From positions 1 through 64,000 of the forward strand of contig NZ_JAIQZK010000007.1 in assembly GCF_020075545.1 (NCBI RefSeq): a DNA stretch of 64,000 nucleotides, written 5' to 3'. How positions within the stretch are numbered: the stretch's first letter is position 1; each line of letters starts with the position of its first letter. The position numbers and the translations under genes are program-made. This DNA is from Nocardioides sp. TRM66260-LWL (lineage in GTDB: Bacteria; Actinomycetota; Actinomycetes; Propionibacteriales; Nocardioidaceae). Under the pieces are notes generated by a model, which made no database searches, had not been told where the DNA came from, and worked only from the letters and a program-made list of their open reading frames with translations. Shown here piece by piece: positions 50,535-59,714 of the stretch.

Positions 50535-52934
50535 TCACGGGCCCCGGCGGGTGGCCGTGGAGAGCCGCCCGTCGTCGGTGACGACCGCGAGGTCGCCGTC
50601 GAGGTCCGTGCGCAGGACCCGCGCGGAGCGACGCAGGTGGTCGAGCAGCGGACCGTTCGGGTGCCCGTAGTCGTTGTCCGCCCCCACGCTGACCAGCACC
50701 ACCCGAGCTCCGAGCGAGTCGAGCCAGCCGAGGTCCTGGTGCCGGCTGCCGTGGTGCGGCAGCTTGAGCACGTCGGCACGCAGATCGGGACGCTCCCGCG
50801 CGAGGGCGGCCTGGCCGTCCGGCTCGAGATCGCCCGTGAGCATCAGCCGCAGACCGTCGACCCGCACCAGCAGCACGACGCTGCCCGCGTTCGCGGTGCT
50901 GCCGTCGCCCGGCCCCGGGTGCGACGGACCGGGCTCGGGCCAGAGAGGCTCCAGGCTCACGTCGCCCACCGTGAAGGCGGGCCCGCGGGTCAGCGCCCGC
51001 ACCGGAATGCCGCGGGCAGCGGCGAGGGCGCCCACGTCCGCCACGCCGCCCGGCGGGTCCTGCAGCGTCGTGACGAGCACGGCTCCCACCGACCGACCCG
51101 CGAGCACGCCGGCGAGGCCGTCCACGTGGTCCGCGTGGTAGTGGGTGAGGACGACCAGGGGCACCGTGGAGACGCCCAGCCGCTGCAGGCAGCGGTCGAC
51201 GAGAGCCGGCTCCGGACCGGCGTCGAGCACGACCGCCTCGCCGGGCCGCCCGGTGGCGAGCACCAGCGCGTCCCCCTGGCCCACGTCGCACGCGACCAGC
51301 CGCCAGTGGGCGGGCGGCCAGCCCGGCGTCGGCAGCCGCACCAGCATGACGAGGAGCAGCAGGCCGGCGAGCAGCAGCGCCCGCGCGGGTCGCGCGACCA
51401 GCCAGGGCCCGCGCACCGCCAGCAGCGCCGAGCCGAGCGTCAGCGCGAGCAGGGCGACGACGCCGGTGCCCCAGCCGATCGCCGGCAGCGGGACGTCCGC
51501 GCAGGACCTGGCCACCGTGACGATCCAGCCGACGCTCCACGCCGCGGGCAGCGCGACGAGCCGACCGACGTCGACCTCGACGACGGCGATCAGCCCGCCG
51601 ACCAGGCCCAGGATCGTCGCCGGCGCGACCGCCGGGGCGGCGAGCAGGTTCGCGACGACCGCGATCAGGCTGACCTGCCCGGAGAGCCCGGCGACCAGCG
51701 GCGTGCAGGCCAGCTGGGCGGCGACCGGCACCGCGACCGCGTCGGCCGCCGGCCCGGGGAGCCATCGGGCCAGGGCGTCGCGCCACCGGGGTGCCAGCAC
51801 GAGGATGCCGGCCGTGGCCGACACCGACAGCGCGAACCCCGCGGAGGTCGCGAGGGTCGGCTCGAGGAGCAGCAGGACGACGCCGGCCACGCTGAGCGCC
51901 CGCAGACCGCGCCGGCGACCGTCCCCGCCGAAGGACAGCAGCGCGACCGCGCCCATGACCGCGGCCCGCAGGACGCTCGGCTCGGTGCGGGCGACCAGGA
52001 CGAACCCGACGATGCCGAGCGCGGCCAGCACCAGGCCCCAGCGTCCCCGCACCCCGCACCACCGGCCGACGCCGAGCAGGGCGGCGAGCACGAGGGTCAG
52101 GTTCGTGCCGGAGACCGCGAGGAGATGGGTCAGCCCGGTGGTGCGGAAGTCGTCGGCGAGGTCCTCGGAGACGCCTCCGTCGTCGCCCGACACCAGTGCG
52201 GGGACGAGCGCCGCCTGCTCGGCGGGCTGGTCGGCGACCGCGGCCCGCAGCCCGGCGCGCACCCGGGCCGCCACGCGCCACCACACGTCCGGAGGGGTCC
52301 TCAGGTCCGGGGGTCCGCGGGGGTCGACCACCGCGGCGACGTCGCCGTCCGCGGGCGCGAGTCGCCCCCGAGCGGCGACGGTGGCTCCCAACGGGACGCG
52401 CGCCCAGGAGTCGTCGCCGAGGACGACGACCGGCGCCCGCAGACGCCAGGAGCGTCCGCGGGCGGTGATCGCGACGACGCGGGCGCGCACGACGGTGAGG
52501 TCCTCGAAGCGACCGTCGACGCGACGGGGGTCGTCGGTGACCTCCAGCAGCAGCTCCACGGAGGCGCGGTCGGCCGCGAGGGCGCCGACGGGACCGTGCC
52601 GCACCGGATCGCCGTGCGCCAGGGCCACGACGGCCGCGCCGGCGACGACGAGCGCCAGCACCGCGGCCGCGGCGCGGGAGAGCGCGCCGCGCCGGACGCC
52701 GAGGATCGCGCCGCCCACCCCGAGGAGCAGCCCGGCCAGACCCAGGCCGCCCGCCAGACGTCCGATCGAGCCGCCCTGCACGACGGCCGCTCCCAGCAGC
52801 GCGCCGACCCAGGTGGCCAGGGCCACCGCCGCCATCCGCGCGTCGAGCGCCGCCGTGGGATGCGGCGTGCCGACCGGCGCTCGCGGCGCTCCCGGCGGGA
52901 CCCGCGCGACCTCCCGGGCCGTCCTCGGGCTCAC
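50535..52934 (-). CDS. comEC: DNA uptake channel protein ComEC/Rec2
   Basis: A 799-residue inner-membrane protein. The N-terminal region has three to four hydrophobic segments and an OB-like stretch. The Competence domain (about 240-510) is polytopic with TTGLTHLLAVSGTNLTLVLAALLGVGR and FALSVSATAGILVLAPRWRD. The C-terminal domain is a metallo-beta-lactamase fold with LTHYHADHVDGLAGVL (H-x-H-x-D-H) and LPHHGSRHQD. In naturally competent bacteria ComEC imports single-stranded DNA and the MBL part may degrade the other strand. The GTG start overlaps the comEA stop (GTGA). Pilus genes of a full competence system are not in this window, so activity is unproven. Confidence 0.93.
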   Translation of the reverse strand: MSPRTAREVARVPPGAPRAPVGTPHPTAALDARMAAVALATWVGALLGAAVVQGGSIGRLAGGLGLAGLLLGVGGAILGVRRGALSRAAAAVLALVVAGAAVVALAHGDPVRHGPVGALAADRASVELLLEVTDDPRRVDGRFEDLTVVRARVVAITARGRSWRLRAPVVVLGDDSWARVPLGATVAARGRLAPADGDVAAVVDPRGPPDLRTPPDVWWRVAARVRAGLRAAVADQPAEQAALVPALVSGDDGGVSEDLADDFRTTGLTHLLAVSGTNLTLVLAALLGVGRWCGVRGRWGLVLAALGIVGFVLVARTEPSVLRAAVMGAVALLSFGGDGRRRGLRALSVAGVVLLLLEPTLATSAGFALSVSATAGILVLAPRWRDALARWLPGPAADAVAVPVAAQLACTPLVAGLSGQVSLIAVVANLLAAPAVAPATILGLVGGLIAVVEVDVGRLVALPAAWSVGWIVTVARSCADVPLPAIGWGTGVVALLALTLGSALLAVRGPWLVARPARALLLAGLLLLVMLVRLPTPGWPPAHWRLVACDVGQGDALVLATGRPGEAVVLDAGPEPALVDRCLQRLGVSTVPLVVLTHYHADHVDGLAGVLAGRSVGAVLVTTLQDPPGGVADVGALAAARGIPVRALTRGPAFTVGDVSLEPLWPEPGPSHPGPGDGSTANAGSVVLLVRVDGLRLMLTGDLEPDGQAALARERPDLRADVLKLPHHGSRHQDLGWLDSLGARVVLVSVGADNDYGHPNGPLLDHLRRSARVLRTDLDGDLAVVTDDGRLSTATRRGP

Positions 52935-54112
52935 AGGGTGACCAGCGGCGCGATCTGCGCGAGGGTCGCGTCGCCGATGCCATCGACCTCGAGCAGCTCG
53001 TCGATCGCGGTGAAGCCGCCGTGCTGCTCCCGCCACGCGACGATCGCCTGCGCCATCACCGGCCCCACCCGCGGGAGCACCTCGAGCTGCTGGGCGGTCG
53101 CGGTGTTGAGGTTGACCACGCCCGCCGCGGACGCCCCCGGCCCGGACGCCCCGGAGCCGGCCGGCGCGCCGGCTCCCGCGGCTCCCGCGGCGGGCCCGGC
53201 GCCTTTGGGCGGCGGGCCGACGACGATCTGCTCGCCGTCGACGAGCACGCGGGCGAGGTTGATCGGGCTGAGGTCGACGCCCGCCCGCGGTCCGCCCGCG
53301 GCCTCCACCGCGTCGACCACGCGGGATCCGGCGGGCAGGACGGCGATGCCCGGACGCCGCACCCGGCCGGCCACGTCGACCGTGACGGTGCCCGCGGGCG
53401 TCGCCGCGCCGGCTCCCGACGGCGCTGACGGAGCCGGCGGAGCAGAGGCACCGGACGCCACGGGCGGGGTCGCGTCCGCGCGCGCCCCGGACCCACCGCC
53501 GGGGTCACTCGGCCCAGGCGCCGGGATCTGCTGTGCCGCGGCGGGGATCGGCGCCGACACCGGCACCGGCCGGGCCCGGACCATCGACCAGCACGCCCAG
53601 GCCAGGCCGAGGCAGACCAGCCCGGCGACGACCGCGACCGGGCCGGGGGCCAGCAGGCCGCCACGGGCCAGCCGACCGGCCGGGCCCGCCTGCCAGGCGT
53701 CGCGGACGGCCTCCCTCCCCCGGGCCGCCGGACCCCGGCGCGCGGAGGCGTGGCGTCCGGGCATCGGGACGGTCCACTCGTCGTCGGCGACCTCGGACGC
53801 GCGCACCGCGCCGTCGTCGACCGCCGCGGCGGCGAGCGCCGCGTCCGCGCCCTCCAGCCCCGGCAGCAGACGCCGGGGCGCGAGCCGGGTGTGCCCGGCC
53901 CACCAGTCCTCACCGGGATCGTCCGTGCCGCCCGTCGGCTCGGCCACGGGGGCCTCCGCGCCGCTCCGGACAGGCCGCGCCGCACCGGCGGCACCGGCGG
54001 CCTCGAGCACGGGCTGCTCCTCGCCGCGGACAGCGCGCGCGAGCTCGGCGCGCAGCAGCTCGAGGCGACGGGCGACGGCGTCGTCAGGGGGTTCGGGGGC
54101 ACGCGAGCGCAT
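52931..54112 (-). CDS. comEA: Helix-hairpin-helix DNA-binding protein ComEA
   Basis: A 393-residue protein, longer than the usual 200-300. Residues 1-155 are an Ala/Pro/Glu-rich cytosolic extension. One transmembrane segment lies at about 158-178 (GPVAVVAGLVCLGLAWACWSMV). A Pro/Ala linker follows, then an SLBB-like domain (TVTVDVAGRVRRPGIAVLPAGSRVVDAVEAAGG). Two HhH motifs end the protein (NLNTATAQQLEVLPRVGPVMAQAIVAWREQ and LLEVDGIGDATLAQIAPLV). It binds incoming DNA outside the membrane and hands it to ComEC. TAGCGT lies 6 nt before the ATG, so the comEA-comEC transcript is probably leaderless. Confidence 0.92.
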   Translation of the reverse strand: MRSRAPEPPDDAVARRLELLRAELARAVRGEEQPVLEAAGAAGAARPVRSGAEAPVAEPTGGTDDPGEDWWAGHTRLAPRRLLPGLEGADAALAAAAVDDGAVRASEVADDEWTVPMPGRHASARRGPAARGREAVRDAWQAGPAGRLARGGLLAPGPVAVVAGLVCLGLAWACWSMVRARPVPVSAPIPAAAQQIPAPGPSDPGGGSGARADATPPVASGASAPPAPSAPSGAGAATPAGTVTVDVAGRVRRPGIAVLPAGSRVVDAVEAAGGPRAGVDLSPINLARVLVDGEQIVVGPPPKGAGPAAGAAGAGAPAGSGASGPGASAAGVVNLNTATAQQLEVLPRVGPVMAQAIVAWREQHGGFTAIDELLEVDGIGDATLAQIAPLVTL

Positions 54113-54118
54113 GCCGGC

Positions 54119-54124
54119 ACGCTA
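54119..54124 (-). promoter_or_regulatory. -10 element of a leaderless comEA promoter
   Basis: TAGCGT lies 6 nt before the ATG at 54112. Confidence 0.55.
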
Positions 54125-54216
54125 GGCAGCGGCGCGGATCTGCCGGCAGGGTCGCCAGCGCATCTGGGGACGAGCCTGTCGCCACCGGCCCTGTGGACGT
54201 CGACCGGCCCGCGGGC

Positions 54217-55155
54217 TCAGTCCCCCGAGGGGTCCGCGTCGTCGAGCACCGGCGCCACGCAGAGCGCGATCATCCCGGGCCCCACGTGGGCACCGAGCAC
54301 CGCGCCCAGCTCGCCGAACGCCACCTCGCCCGCGAGTCGTGCGCCCAGCCGCTCCGCGAGCCGCTCGGCCAGCGACGCCGCGCGCTCGGCGTTCGCCAGG
54401 TGCGCCACCGTCACCTCGACGCGTTGCACGCGCTGCCCAGACTGCCCGGGCTGCCCAGACTGCCCGTCGGCGCCCTCGACCGCCTCCACCGCCAGCTCCT
54501 CGAGGCGCGCGAGCGCCCGGCCGGTGGTGCGCACCCGCTCGAGGGGCACGACCTTCCCGTCGTCGATCCGCAGCAGCGGCTTGACCGCCAGCGCCCCGCC
54601 GAACAGCGCTGCCGCGGCGCCGATCCGTCCGCCCCGGCGCAGGTACTCCAGGGTGTCGACGTAGAGCAGCGAGGTGCAGGCCGCGGCCCGGGCGCGCACC
54701 GCCGCGGCGACGGCCTCCGCCGAGCCGCCGGCGGCCGCGACGGCAGCGCCGCTCAGCGCGGCGTAGCCGGTGGCCACGCCGACCTGCGCGGTGTCGACCA
54801 CCGTCACCGGCACGCGGGACCGCGAGGCCGCCAGCCGCGCGGACTCCAGCGTCCCGCTCATCTGCCCGGAGAGGTGCACCGAGACGATCGCCTCGGCACC
54901 GGCCCCGGCGAGCCGCTCGTAGACCGCCGCGATCGCCTCCGGCGCGGGGCGCGACGTCGAGACCGGCGTCCACTCCCGCAGCGCCGCCGCGACGACCTCG
55001 GGCGTCGCCTCGGGCGAGCCCTCGTCGTGCACCTCGGCGCCGATCACCACCTGCAGGGGGACGACGGCGATCCCCGCCGCGGCCGCCACCTCGGGCGGGA
55101 GCATCGCGGTGGAGTCGGTGACGAGCGCGACGCGCGCGGCGACCACCGGCGTCAC
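54217..55155 (-). CDS. degV: DegV family fatty-acid-binding protein
   Basis: A 312-residue DegV protein. The two-domain fold binds one fatty acid in a pocket between the domains; in Firmicutes homologues (FakB) it presents the acid to the kinase FakA. Conserved segments include [12 protein letters not shown], the [18 protein letters not shown] block, [57 protein letters not shown] and [14 protein letters not shown] short Gly/Gln repeat ([11 protein letters not shown]) interrupts the second domain at about residue 238. It starts with GTG overlapping the leuS stop (GTGA). I see no fakA-type kinase in the window. Confidence 0.93.
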   Translation of the reverse strand: MTPVVAARVALVTDSTAMLPPEVAAAAGIAVVPLQVVIGAEVHDEGSPEATPEVVAAALREWTPVSTSRPAPEAIAAVYERLAGAGAEAIVSVHLSGQMSGTLESARLAASRSRVPVTVVDTAQVGVATGYAALSGAAVAAAGGSAEAVAAAVRARAAACTSLLYVDTLEYLRRGGRIGAAAALFGGALAVKPLLRIDDGKVVPLERVRTTGRALARLEELAVEAVEGADGQSGQPGQSGQRVQRVEVTVAHLANAERAASLAERLAERLGARLAGEVAFGELGAVLGAHVGPGMIALCVAPVLDDADPSGD

Positions 55156-57638
55156 ACCACCACGTTGACCAGCTTGGGGGCGCGCACGATGACCTTGCGC
55201 ACGGGGCGGCCGTCGATCGCGCGGACGACGTCGGGGTCGGCCAGCGCCAGTGCCTCCAGGTCGGCCTCGGCGATGTCGGGCGCGACCTCGAGGCGCGCCT
55301 TCACCTTCCCGGCGATCTGGACGACGGCCGTCACCGACTCCTCCACCAGCAGCGCCTCGTCGACCACCGGCCAGCCGGCGCGGGCGACGGTCGGCTCGTG
55401 GCCGAGCCGCGCCCACATCTCCTCGGCGGTGTACGGCGCGACCAGCGAGAGGAGCACGGCGACGGACTCGGCGGCCTCGCGGACGGCCGGGTCGGCCGGG
55501 CCGCAGCCGGAGTCGATGGCCTTGCGGGTGGCGTTGACCAGCTCCATCGTGCGCGCCACCAGCACGTTGAACCGGTAGCCCTCCACCAGCTGCGCGGCGT
55601 CGTGCACGGTGCGGTGGGTGACGCGGCGCAGCGCGACGTCGCCGCCGGCCTGGTCGGCGCCCGGCTCCGAGGCGACGTCGCCGGCCAGCCGCCACGCCCG
55701 CTGCAGGAAGCGCAGCGAGCCGGCCGGGGAGACGTCGGCCCAGTCGATGTCGTCCTCGGGCGGCGAGGCGAAGACCAGCGTCAGACGCACGGCGTCGACG
55801 CCGAACTCCTCCAGCTGCGCGCCCAGGTTGACGCCGTTGCCGAGCGACTTGCTCATCTTCCGGCCGTTGTTGATCACCTTGCCCTGGGACAGGTAGGCGG
55901 AGAACGGCTCGTCCCAGTCGATCAGGCCGGCGTCGCGCAGCACCTTGGTGAAGAACCGCGCGTACAGCAGGTGCAGCACCGCGTGCTCGTCGCCGCCGAT
56001 GTAGAGGTCGATCGGGCCCCACGCCTTCGCCAGGGCGGGGTCGAACGCCTGGGTGTCGTCGTTCGGCGAGAGGTAGCGCAGGAAGTACCAGGACGAGTCG
56101 ACGAAGGTGTCCATGGTGTCGGTGTCGCGCTCGGCCGGGCCGCCGCAGGCCGGGCAGGCCACCTCGACCCACGCGCGCGCCGCGCCCAGCGGCGAGGTGC
56201 CCTTGGGCTTGAGGTCGGCGCCCCGCAGCTCGGGCAGCTCGACGGGCAGCTGGTCGTCCGGCACGGGCACCTCGCCGCAGGCGGGGCAGTGGACGATCGG
56301 GATCGGCGCGCCCCAGTAGCGCTGCCGGCTGAGCAGCCAGTCGCGCAGCCGGAAGTTGACCGTGCCGGTGCCGGCGGAGCGCTCCTCGAGCAGCTCGATC
56401 GCCGCCCGGATGCCAGCGGCCTTGTCGGTCAGGCCGTCCAGCGGGCCGGAGGAGACGTACGTGCCCGCGCCGGTCGTGGCCACGCCGGAGACCGCGGGGT
56501 CGTCCTCGCCGGTGTCGACGACGCGCCGCACCGGCAGGTCCATCGCCCGGGCGAAGTCGAGGTCGCGCTGGTCGTGGGCCGGCACGGCCATGATCGCGCC
56601 GGTGCCGTAGTCGGCCAGCACGTAGTCGCTGGCCCAGACCGGCAGGCGCTCGCCGTCGACCGGGTTGATCGCGTGGACGCCCAGGAAGACGCCGGTCTTG
56701 GGCCGGTCGGTGGCCAGGCGGTCGATGTCGGAGGCCTTGCGGACCTCCTCGCGGTAGGCCTCCAGGGCCCCGCGCTGCTCCTCGGAGACCAGCGACGCGG
56801 CCAGCGGCGCGTCGGCCGCCACCACCATGAACGTCGCGCCCCACAGCGTGTCGGGACGCGTGGTGAACACGGTGACCGGCTCGTGGTCGACGCCGTCGAT
56901 CGCGAACGTCACGTGCGCGCCCTCGGAGCGGCCGATCCAGTTGCGCTGGGCGTTGACGACCTTGCCGATCCAGGTGGCCTGCAGCTCCTCGAGGCAGTCG
57001 TGCAGCTCCTGGGCGTAGGCGGTGGTGCGGAAGTACCACTGGGTCAGCTCGCGCTTGGTGACCTCCGCGCCGCAGCGCTCGCACGTGCCGTCGCCGAGCA
57101 CCTGCTCGTTGGCCAGCACGGTCTGGTCCTGCGGGCACCAGTTGACCGGGCTGTTCTTGCGGTAGGCCAGGCCGCGGGCGTGCAGCTGCAGGAAGAGCCA
57201 CTGCGTCCAGCGGTAGTACGCGGGGTCGGAGGTGTGCAGGCGCCGGGTCCAGTCGAAGCTGACGCCGTAGCGCTGCATCGAGGCCAGCTGGGTCTCGATG
57301 TTGGCGTAGGTGTAGGTGGCCGGGTGCTCGTCGTTGCGGATGGCGGCGTTCTCGGCCGGCAGGCCGAAGGAGTCCCAGCCCATCGGGTTGAGCACCTCGT
57401 AGCCGCGCTGCCACCAGTAGCGCGCGATGACGTCGTGCAGCGCGAAGACCTCGGCGTGACCCATGTGCAGGTCGCCGCTGGGGTAGGGGAACATCGTCAG
57501 GGCGTACCGCTTCTCGCGCTCGCCGGAGAGCACGGCGGCGTCGTCGGCGCGGAACGGCTCGAGCCGCTGCCACACCGGCAGCCACCGCTCCTCGGCGGCC
57601 TTGACGTCGTACCCCTCGCTGGCGTGCGTCTCGCTCAT
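55152..57638 (-). CDS. leuS: Leucyl-tRNA synthetase
   Basis: An 828-residue class Ia synthetase that charges tRNA-Leu. HIGH appears as HMGH (58-61 in [10 protein letters not shown]) and KMSKS as KMSKS (595-599 in [11 protein letters not shown]). The CP1 editing domain is present ([14 protein letters not shown]), with zinc-type segments [13 protein letters not shown] and CPACGEVPV. The C-terminal domain ends [15 protein letters not shown]. The ATG at 57638 has purine-rich GAGAG 8 nt upstream. A leucine leader peptide (57722-57766) and a hairpin terminator (57678-57701) precede it, so expression is probably attenuated by leucyl-tRNA supply. degV is coupled behind it. Confidence 0.97.
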   Translation of the reverse strand: MSETHASEGYDVKAAEERWLPVWQRLEPFRADDAAVLSGEREKRYALTMFPYPSGDLHMGHAEVFALHDVIARYWWQRGYEVLNPMGWDSFGLPAENAAIRNDEHPATYTYANIETQLASMQRYGVSFDWTRRLHTSDPAYYRWTQWLFLQLHARGLAYRKNSPVNWCPQDQTVLANEQVLGDGTCERCGAEVTKRELTQWYFRTTAYAQELHDCLEELQATWIGKVVNAQRNWIGRSEGAHVTFAIDGVDHEPVTVFTTRPDTLWGATFMVVAADAPLAASLVSEEQRGALEAYREEVRKASDIDRLATDRPKTGVFLGVHAINPVDGERLPVWASDYVLADYGTGAIMAVPAHDQRDLDFARAMDLPVRRVVDTGEDDPAVSGVATTGAGTYVSSGPLDGLTDKAAGIRAAIELLEERSAGTGTVNFRLRDWLLSRQRYWGAPIPIVHCPACGEVPVPDDQLPVELPELRGADLKPKGTSPLGAARAWVEVACPACGGPAERDTDTMDTFVDSSWYFLRYLSPNDDTQAFDPALAKAWGPIDLYIGGDEHAVLHLLYARFFTKVLRDAGLIDWDEPFSAYLSQGKVINNGRKMSKSLGNGVNLGAQLEEFGVDAVRLTLVFASPPEDDIDWADVSPAGSLRFLQRAWRLAGDVASEPGADQAGGDVALRRVTHRTVHDAAQLVEGYRFNVLVARTMELVNATRKAIDSGCGPADPAVREAAESVAVLLSLVAPYTAEEMWARLGHEPTVARAGWPVVDEALLVEESVTAVVQIAGKVKARLEVAPDIAEADLEALALADPDVVRAIDGRPVRKVIVRAPKLVNVVV

Positions 57639-57677
57639 CGTCATCTCTCTCGCGGTGGTCGTCGGGTCCCGGACATG

Positions 57678-57701
57678 AAAAAGCCCCTCGGGCAGAGGGG
57701 C
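57678..57701 (-). terminator. Intrinsic terminator (attenuator) in the leuS leader
   Basis: On the minus strand GCCCCTC (57701-57695) pairs with GAGGGGC (57689-57683) around a 5-nt loop and is followed by TTTTT (57682-57678). It is a textbook rho-independent terminator, placed 40 nt before the leuS ATG and 21 nt after the stop of the leucine leader peptide, where it can only act as an attenuator. Confidence 0.9.
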
Positions 57702-57721
57702 GGCCGCGTCGTGTGCGCTGG

Positions 57722-57766
57722 TCAGCGCGGGCGACGCGGCTGGAGAAGGAGCAGGGTCCGGGCCAC
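57722..57766 (-). CDS. leuL: leuS leader peptide with four consecutive leucine codons
   Basis: A 14-codon frame starting with GTG and ending with TGA reads [14 protein letters not shown]. The four leucines use CTG, CTC, CTT and CTC in a row. It has no Shine-Dalgarno, but TAACAT (57778-57773) lies 6 nt upstream, so the transcript probably begins at the GTG and is leaderless. The segment GCCGCGTCG (57740-57732), directly after the leucine codons, pairs with CGACGCGGC (57711-57703) just before the terminator, giving the kind of alternative structure a stalled ribosome could disturb. Stalling at Leu codons when leucyl-tRNA is scarce would be expected to relieve termination. The peptide has no other expected function. 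How the two RNA structures exclude each other is not resolved. Confidence 0.7.
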   Translation of the reverse strand: MARTLLLLQPRRPR

Positions 57767-57836
57767 GGGCGCATGTTACCGCTCCGCGCGCGCCGACCGC
57801 TCCCCGGCGCCGTGCCCCGCCCTGCCCCGCCGTGGC

Positions 57837-57842
57837 TACAGT
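57837..57842 (+). promoter_or_regulatory. -10 element of a leaderless SDR promoter
   Basis: TACAGT is 6 nt before the ATG at 57849. It is divergent from the leuS leader promoter, with about 80 bp between the two start points. Confidence 0.55.
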
Positions 57843-57848
57843 GCGCGC

Positions 57849-58664
57849 ATGACGCGTGACGCCGACCACTCCCCCGCTCCGACCACGGCCTCGACCCCCG
57901 CCGGCACCGTGCCCGAGCTGTTCCGCCTCGACGGCCGGGTCGCCATCGTCACCGGCGCGTCCAGCGGCCTCGGGGTCGCGTTCGCGCAGGGCCTGGCCGA
58001 GGCCGGCGCCGACGTCGTGCTCGCGGCCCGACGGGTCGAGCGGCTGGCCGACACCGCGGCGCTGGTCGAGGCGGCCGGACGCCGGGCGGTCGTCGTCGAG
58101 GCCGACGTCGCCGACCCCGAGGCGTGCACCCGGGTGGTCGCGGTCGCGATGGAGCAGCTCGGCCGGGTCGACGTGCTGGTCAACAACGCGGGCATCGGCA
58201 CCGCCGTGCCGGCCACCCGCGAGAGCGTCGAGGAGTTCACCCGGGTCATCGACGTCAACCTCAACGGCTGCTACTGGATGGCGCAGGCCTGCGGACGCGT
58301 CATGGGCCGGGGCTCGAGCATCATCAACATCTCCTCGGTGCTCGGCATCACCACCGGCGGGCTGCCCCAGGCCGCCTACTCGGCCTCGAAGGCGGGCCTC
58401 AACGGCCTGACCCGCGACCTCGCGCAGCAGTGGACGGGCCGCAAGGGCATCCGGGTGAACTCGATCGCGCCGGGCTTCTTCGCCTCCGAGATGACCGAGC
58501 AGTACCCGCCGGGCTACCTCGAGGCGATGCAGGCGCGCATCCCCACCGGACGCAAGGGCGACCCGCGCGAGCTCGCCGCCACCGTCGTCTTCCTCGCCTC
58601 CGACGCCGCGGGCTACGTCACCGGCCAGACCATCCCGGTCGACGGCGGGCTCACGATCGCGTAG
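57849..58664 (+). CDS. Short-chain dehydrogenase/reductase
   Basis: A 271-residue classical SDR. The cofactor motif is TGASSGLG (35-42), NNAG is at 112-115, and the catalytic Ser is in NISSV. The Y177-x3-K181 pair is in YSASK. The C-terminus [16 protein letters not shown] is typical of 3-ketoacyl/steroid-type dehydrogenases. The residue after strand 2 (Arg-Arg in LAARRVERL) suggests NADP preference. The substrate is unknown, but the nearby Baeyer-Villiger-type monooxygenase makes an alcohol/ketone conversion plausible. Its 3' end overlaps the convergent AraC-type gene by 14 nt. Confidence 0.92.
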   Translation: MTRDADHSPAPTTASTPAGTVPELFRLDGRVAIVTGASSGLGVAFAQGLAEAGADVVLAARRVERLADTAALVEAAGRRAVVVEADVADPEACTRVVAVAMEQLGRVDVLVNNAGIGTAVPATRESVEEFTRVIDVNLNGCYWMAQACGRVMGRGSSIINISSVLGITTGGLPQAAYSASKAGLNGLTRDLAQQWTGRKGIRVNSIAPGFFASEMTEQYPPGYLEAMQARIPTGRKGDPRELAATVVFLASDAAGYVTGQTIPVDGGLTIA

Positions 58665-59676
58665 TCGACCGGCCGGGCGTCCGGCCGGTCCAGCGCCGGT
58701 GCGCCCGGATGAACGTGGTGGCGTCGGCGTACCCGAGCCGGCGCGCCACCTCCTGCACCTCCAGCGCCGCCGGCGGGGCCAGCAGCTGGGCCGCCAGCGC
58801 CGAGCGGACGGCGTCCAGCTGCTGCTGGTGGGTCGTGCCCTCCGCGCCGAGCCGGCGCCGCAGCGTCCGCTCGCTCCAGCCGAGGTGGGCGGCGACGTCG
58901 ACGGCGCGGGCGCCGTCGAGCAGCCGCTGGGCGATCACCACCCGCACCTCGCGCGTGGCCGGCCCGAGGTCGCGCCGGGCCTGCGCCAGGGCGTCGCACC
59001 ACGCCTCGGCGGTGGCGCGCTCCACCGGGACGTCCCCCGGGGTCACCGGGACCTCCAGACCGGCGAGCGGGAAGCGCAGCAGGGCCCGCTCGGGGCCGAC
59101 GACGAGGTCGGCGTCGAGCGTCGGCGCCAGCTCGCGCAGCACCCGGACGATCGCGACGGCGTCGCGCTCCACCAGGTAGGACCGCACGTCGGCGGGGATC
59201 GTCGCCCCCTCCAGCACCACCTCGACGGTGTCGCCCTCGAGCCGCGCCTGCGGCACGACGAAGGCGTGGCTGAGGTCGACGTAGCGCAGGAAGAGGTCGA
59301 CGAGGTCGAGCACCGTGCGGCTGGTGGCCAGCGCGTAGCCCAGCGCCCCGAAGGTCGCGGCGCGGTACGAGGCGCCGAGGGCGGCGGCGCCGTGCGGCCG
59401 CAGCCGCTGCAGCGTCCGGACGACCCGCAGCTCCTGCGCCGCGGTGACGGCCGCAGGACGCTCGCCCGGACGCGTGCCCCAGGCGGCCTCCAGGCCCGTG
59501 CCCGCCAGCAGGACGCGGCGGGTCAGGCCGAGCCGCTCGCCGTGCGCGAGCACCAGCTCCAGGCCCGCCGCGGAGCGCGGGAACGCCCAGTCCTCGATGG
59601 CGGCCCGGCCGAGCACGACCGGGTGTCCCGGCGTCGCGCCACCGCTGTCGTCGCCCTCGACCATGGCCGCGATCAT
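58651..59676 (-). CDS. AraC-family transcriptional regulator
   Basis: A 341-residue regulator. The N-terminal domain (about 20-215) matches the AraC-type ligand-binding region of the OruR/ArgR-like branch: [33 protein letters not shown]. The C-terminal AraC HTH (about 240-335) has [48 protein letters not shown] and [31 protein letters not shown]. The ligand is unknown. The start may be the ATG at 59664 rather than 59676, since GATGAT lies 7 nt before the former. It is divergent from the monooxygenase and convergent with the SDR, and is the obvious candidate regulator of both. Confidence 0.9.
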   Translation of the reverse strand: MIAAMVEGDDSGGATPGHPVVLGRAAIEDWAFPRSAAGLELVLAHGERLGLTRRVLLAGTGLEAAWGTRPGERPAAVTAAQELRVVRTLQRLRPHGAAALGASYRAATFGALGYALATSRTVLDLVDLFLRYVDLSHAFVVPQARLEGDTVEVVLEGATIPADVRSYLVERDAVAIVRVLRELAPTLDADLVVGPERALLRFPLAGLEVPVTPGDVPVERATAEAWCDALAQARRDLGPATREVRVVIAQRLLDGARAVDVAAHLGWSERTLRRRLGAEGTTHQQQLDAVRSALAAQLLAPPAALEVQEVARRLGYADATTFIRAHRRWTGRTPGRSTTRS

Positions 59677-59701
59677 CGATCACCGGCCCGCGCGGCGCCA
59701 G

Positions 59702-59707
59702 TACCGT
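59702..59707 (+). promoter_or_regulatory. -10 element of a leaderless monooxygenase promoter
   Basis: TACCGT lies 7 nt before the GTG at 59715. The divergent AraC-type gene starts within 50 nt. Confidence 0.55.
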
Positions 59708-59714
59708 CCGCCGG

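Noticed and set aside
50637..54125. 1162-codon open frame on the plus strand
   Set aside because: Antisense to comEC and comEA; low-complexity composition typical of an opposite-strand artefact in high-GC DNA.
57639..57848. T-box riboswitch upstream of leuS
   Set aside because: No T-box antiterminator core is visible. The leucine-codon leader peptide and terminator explain the region better.
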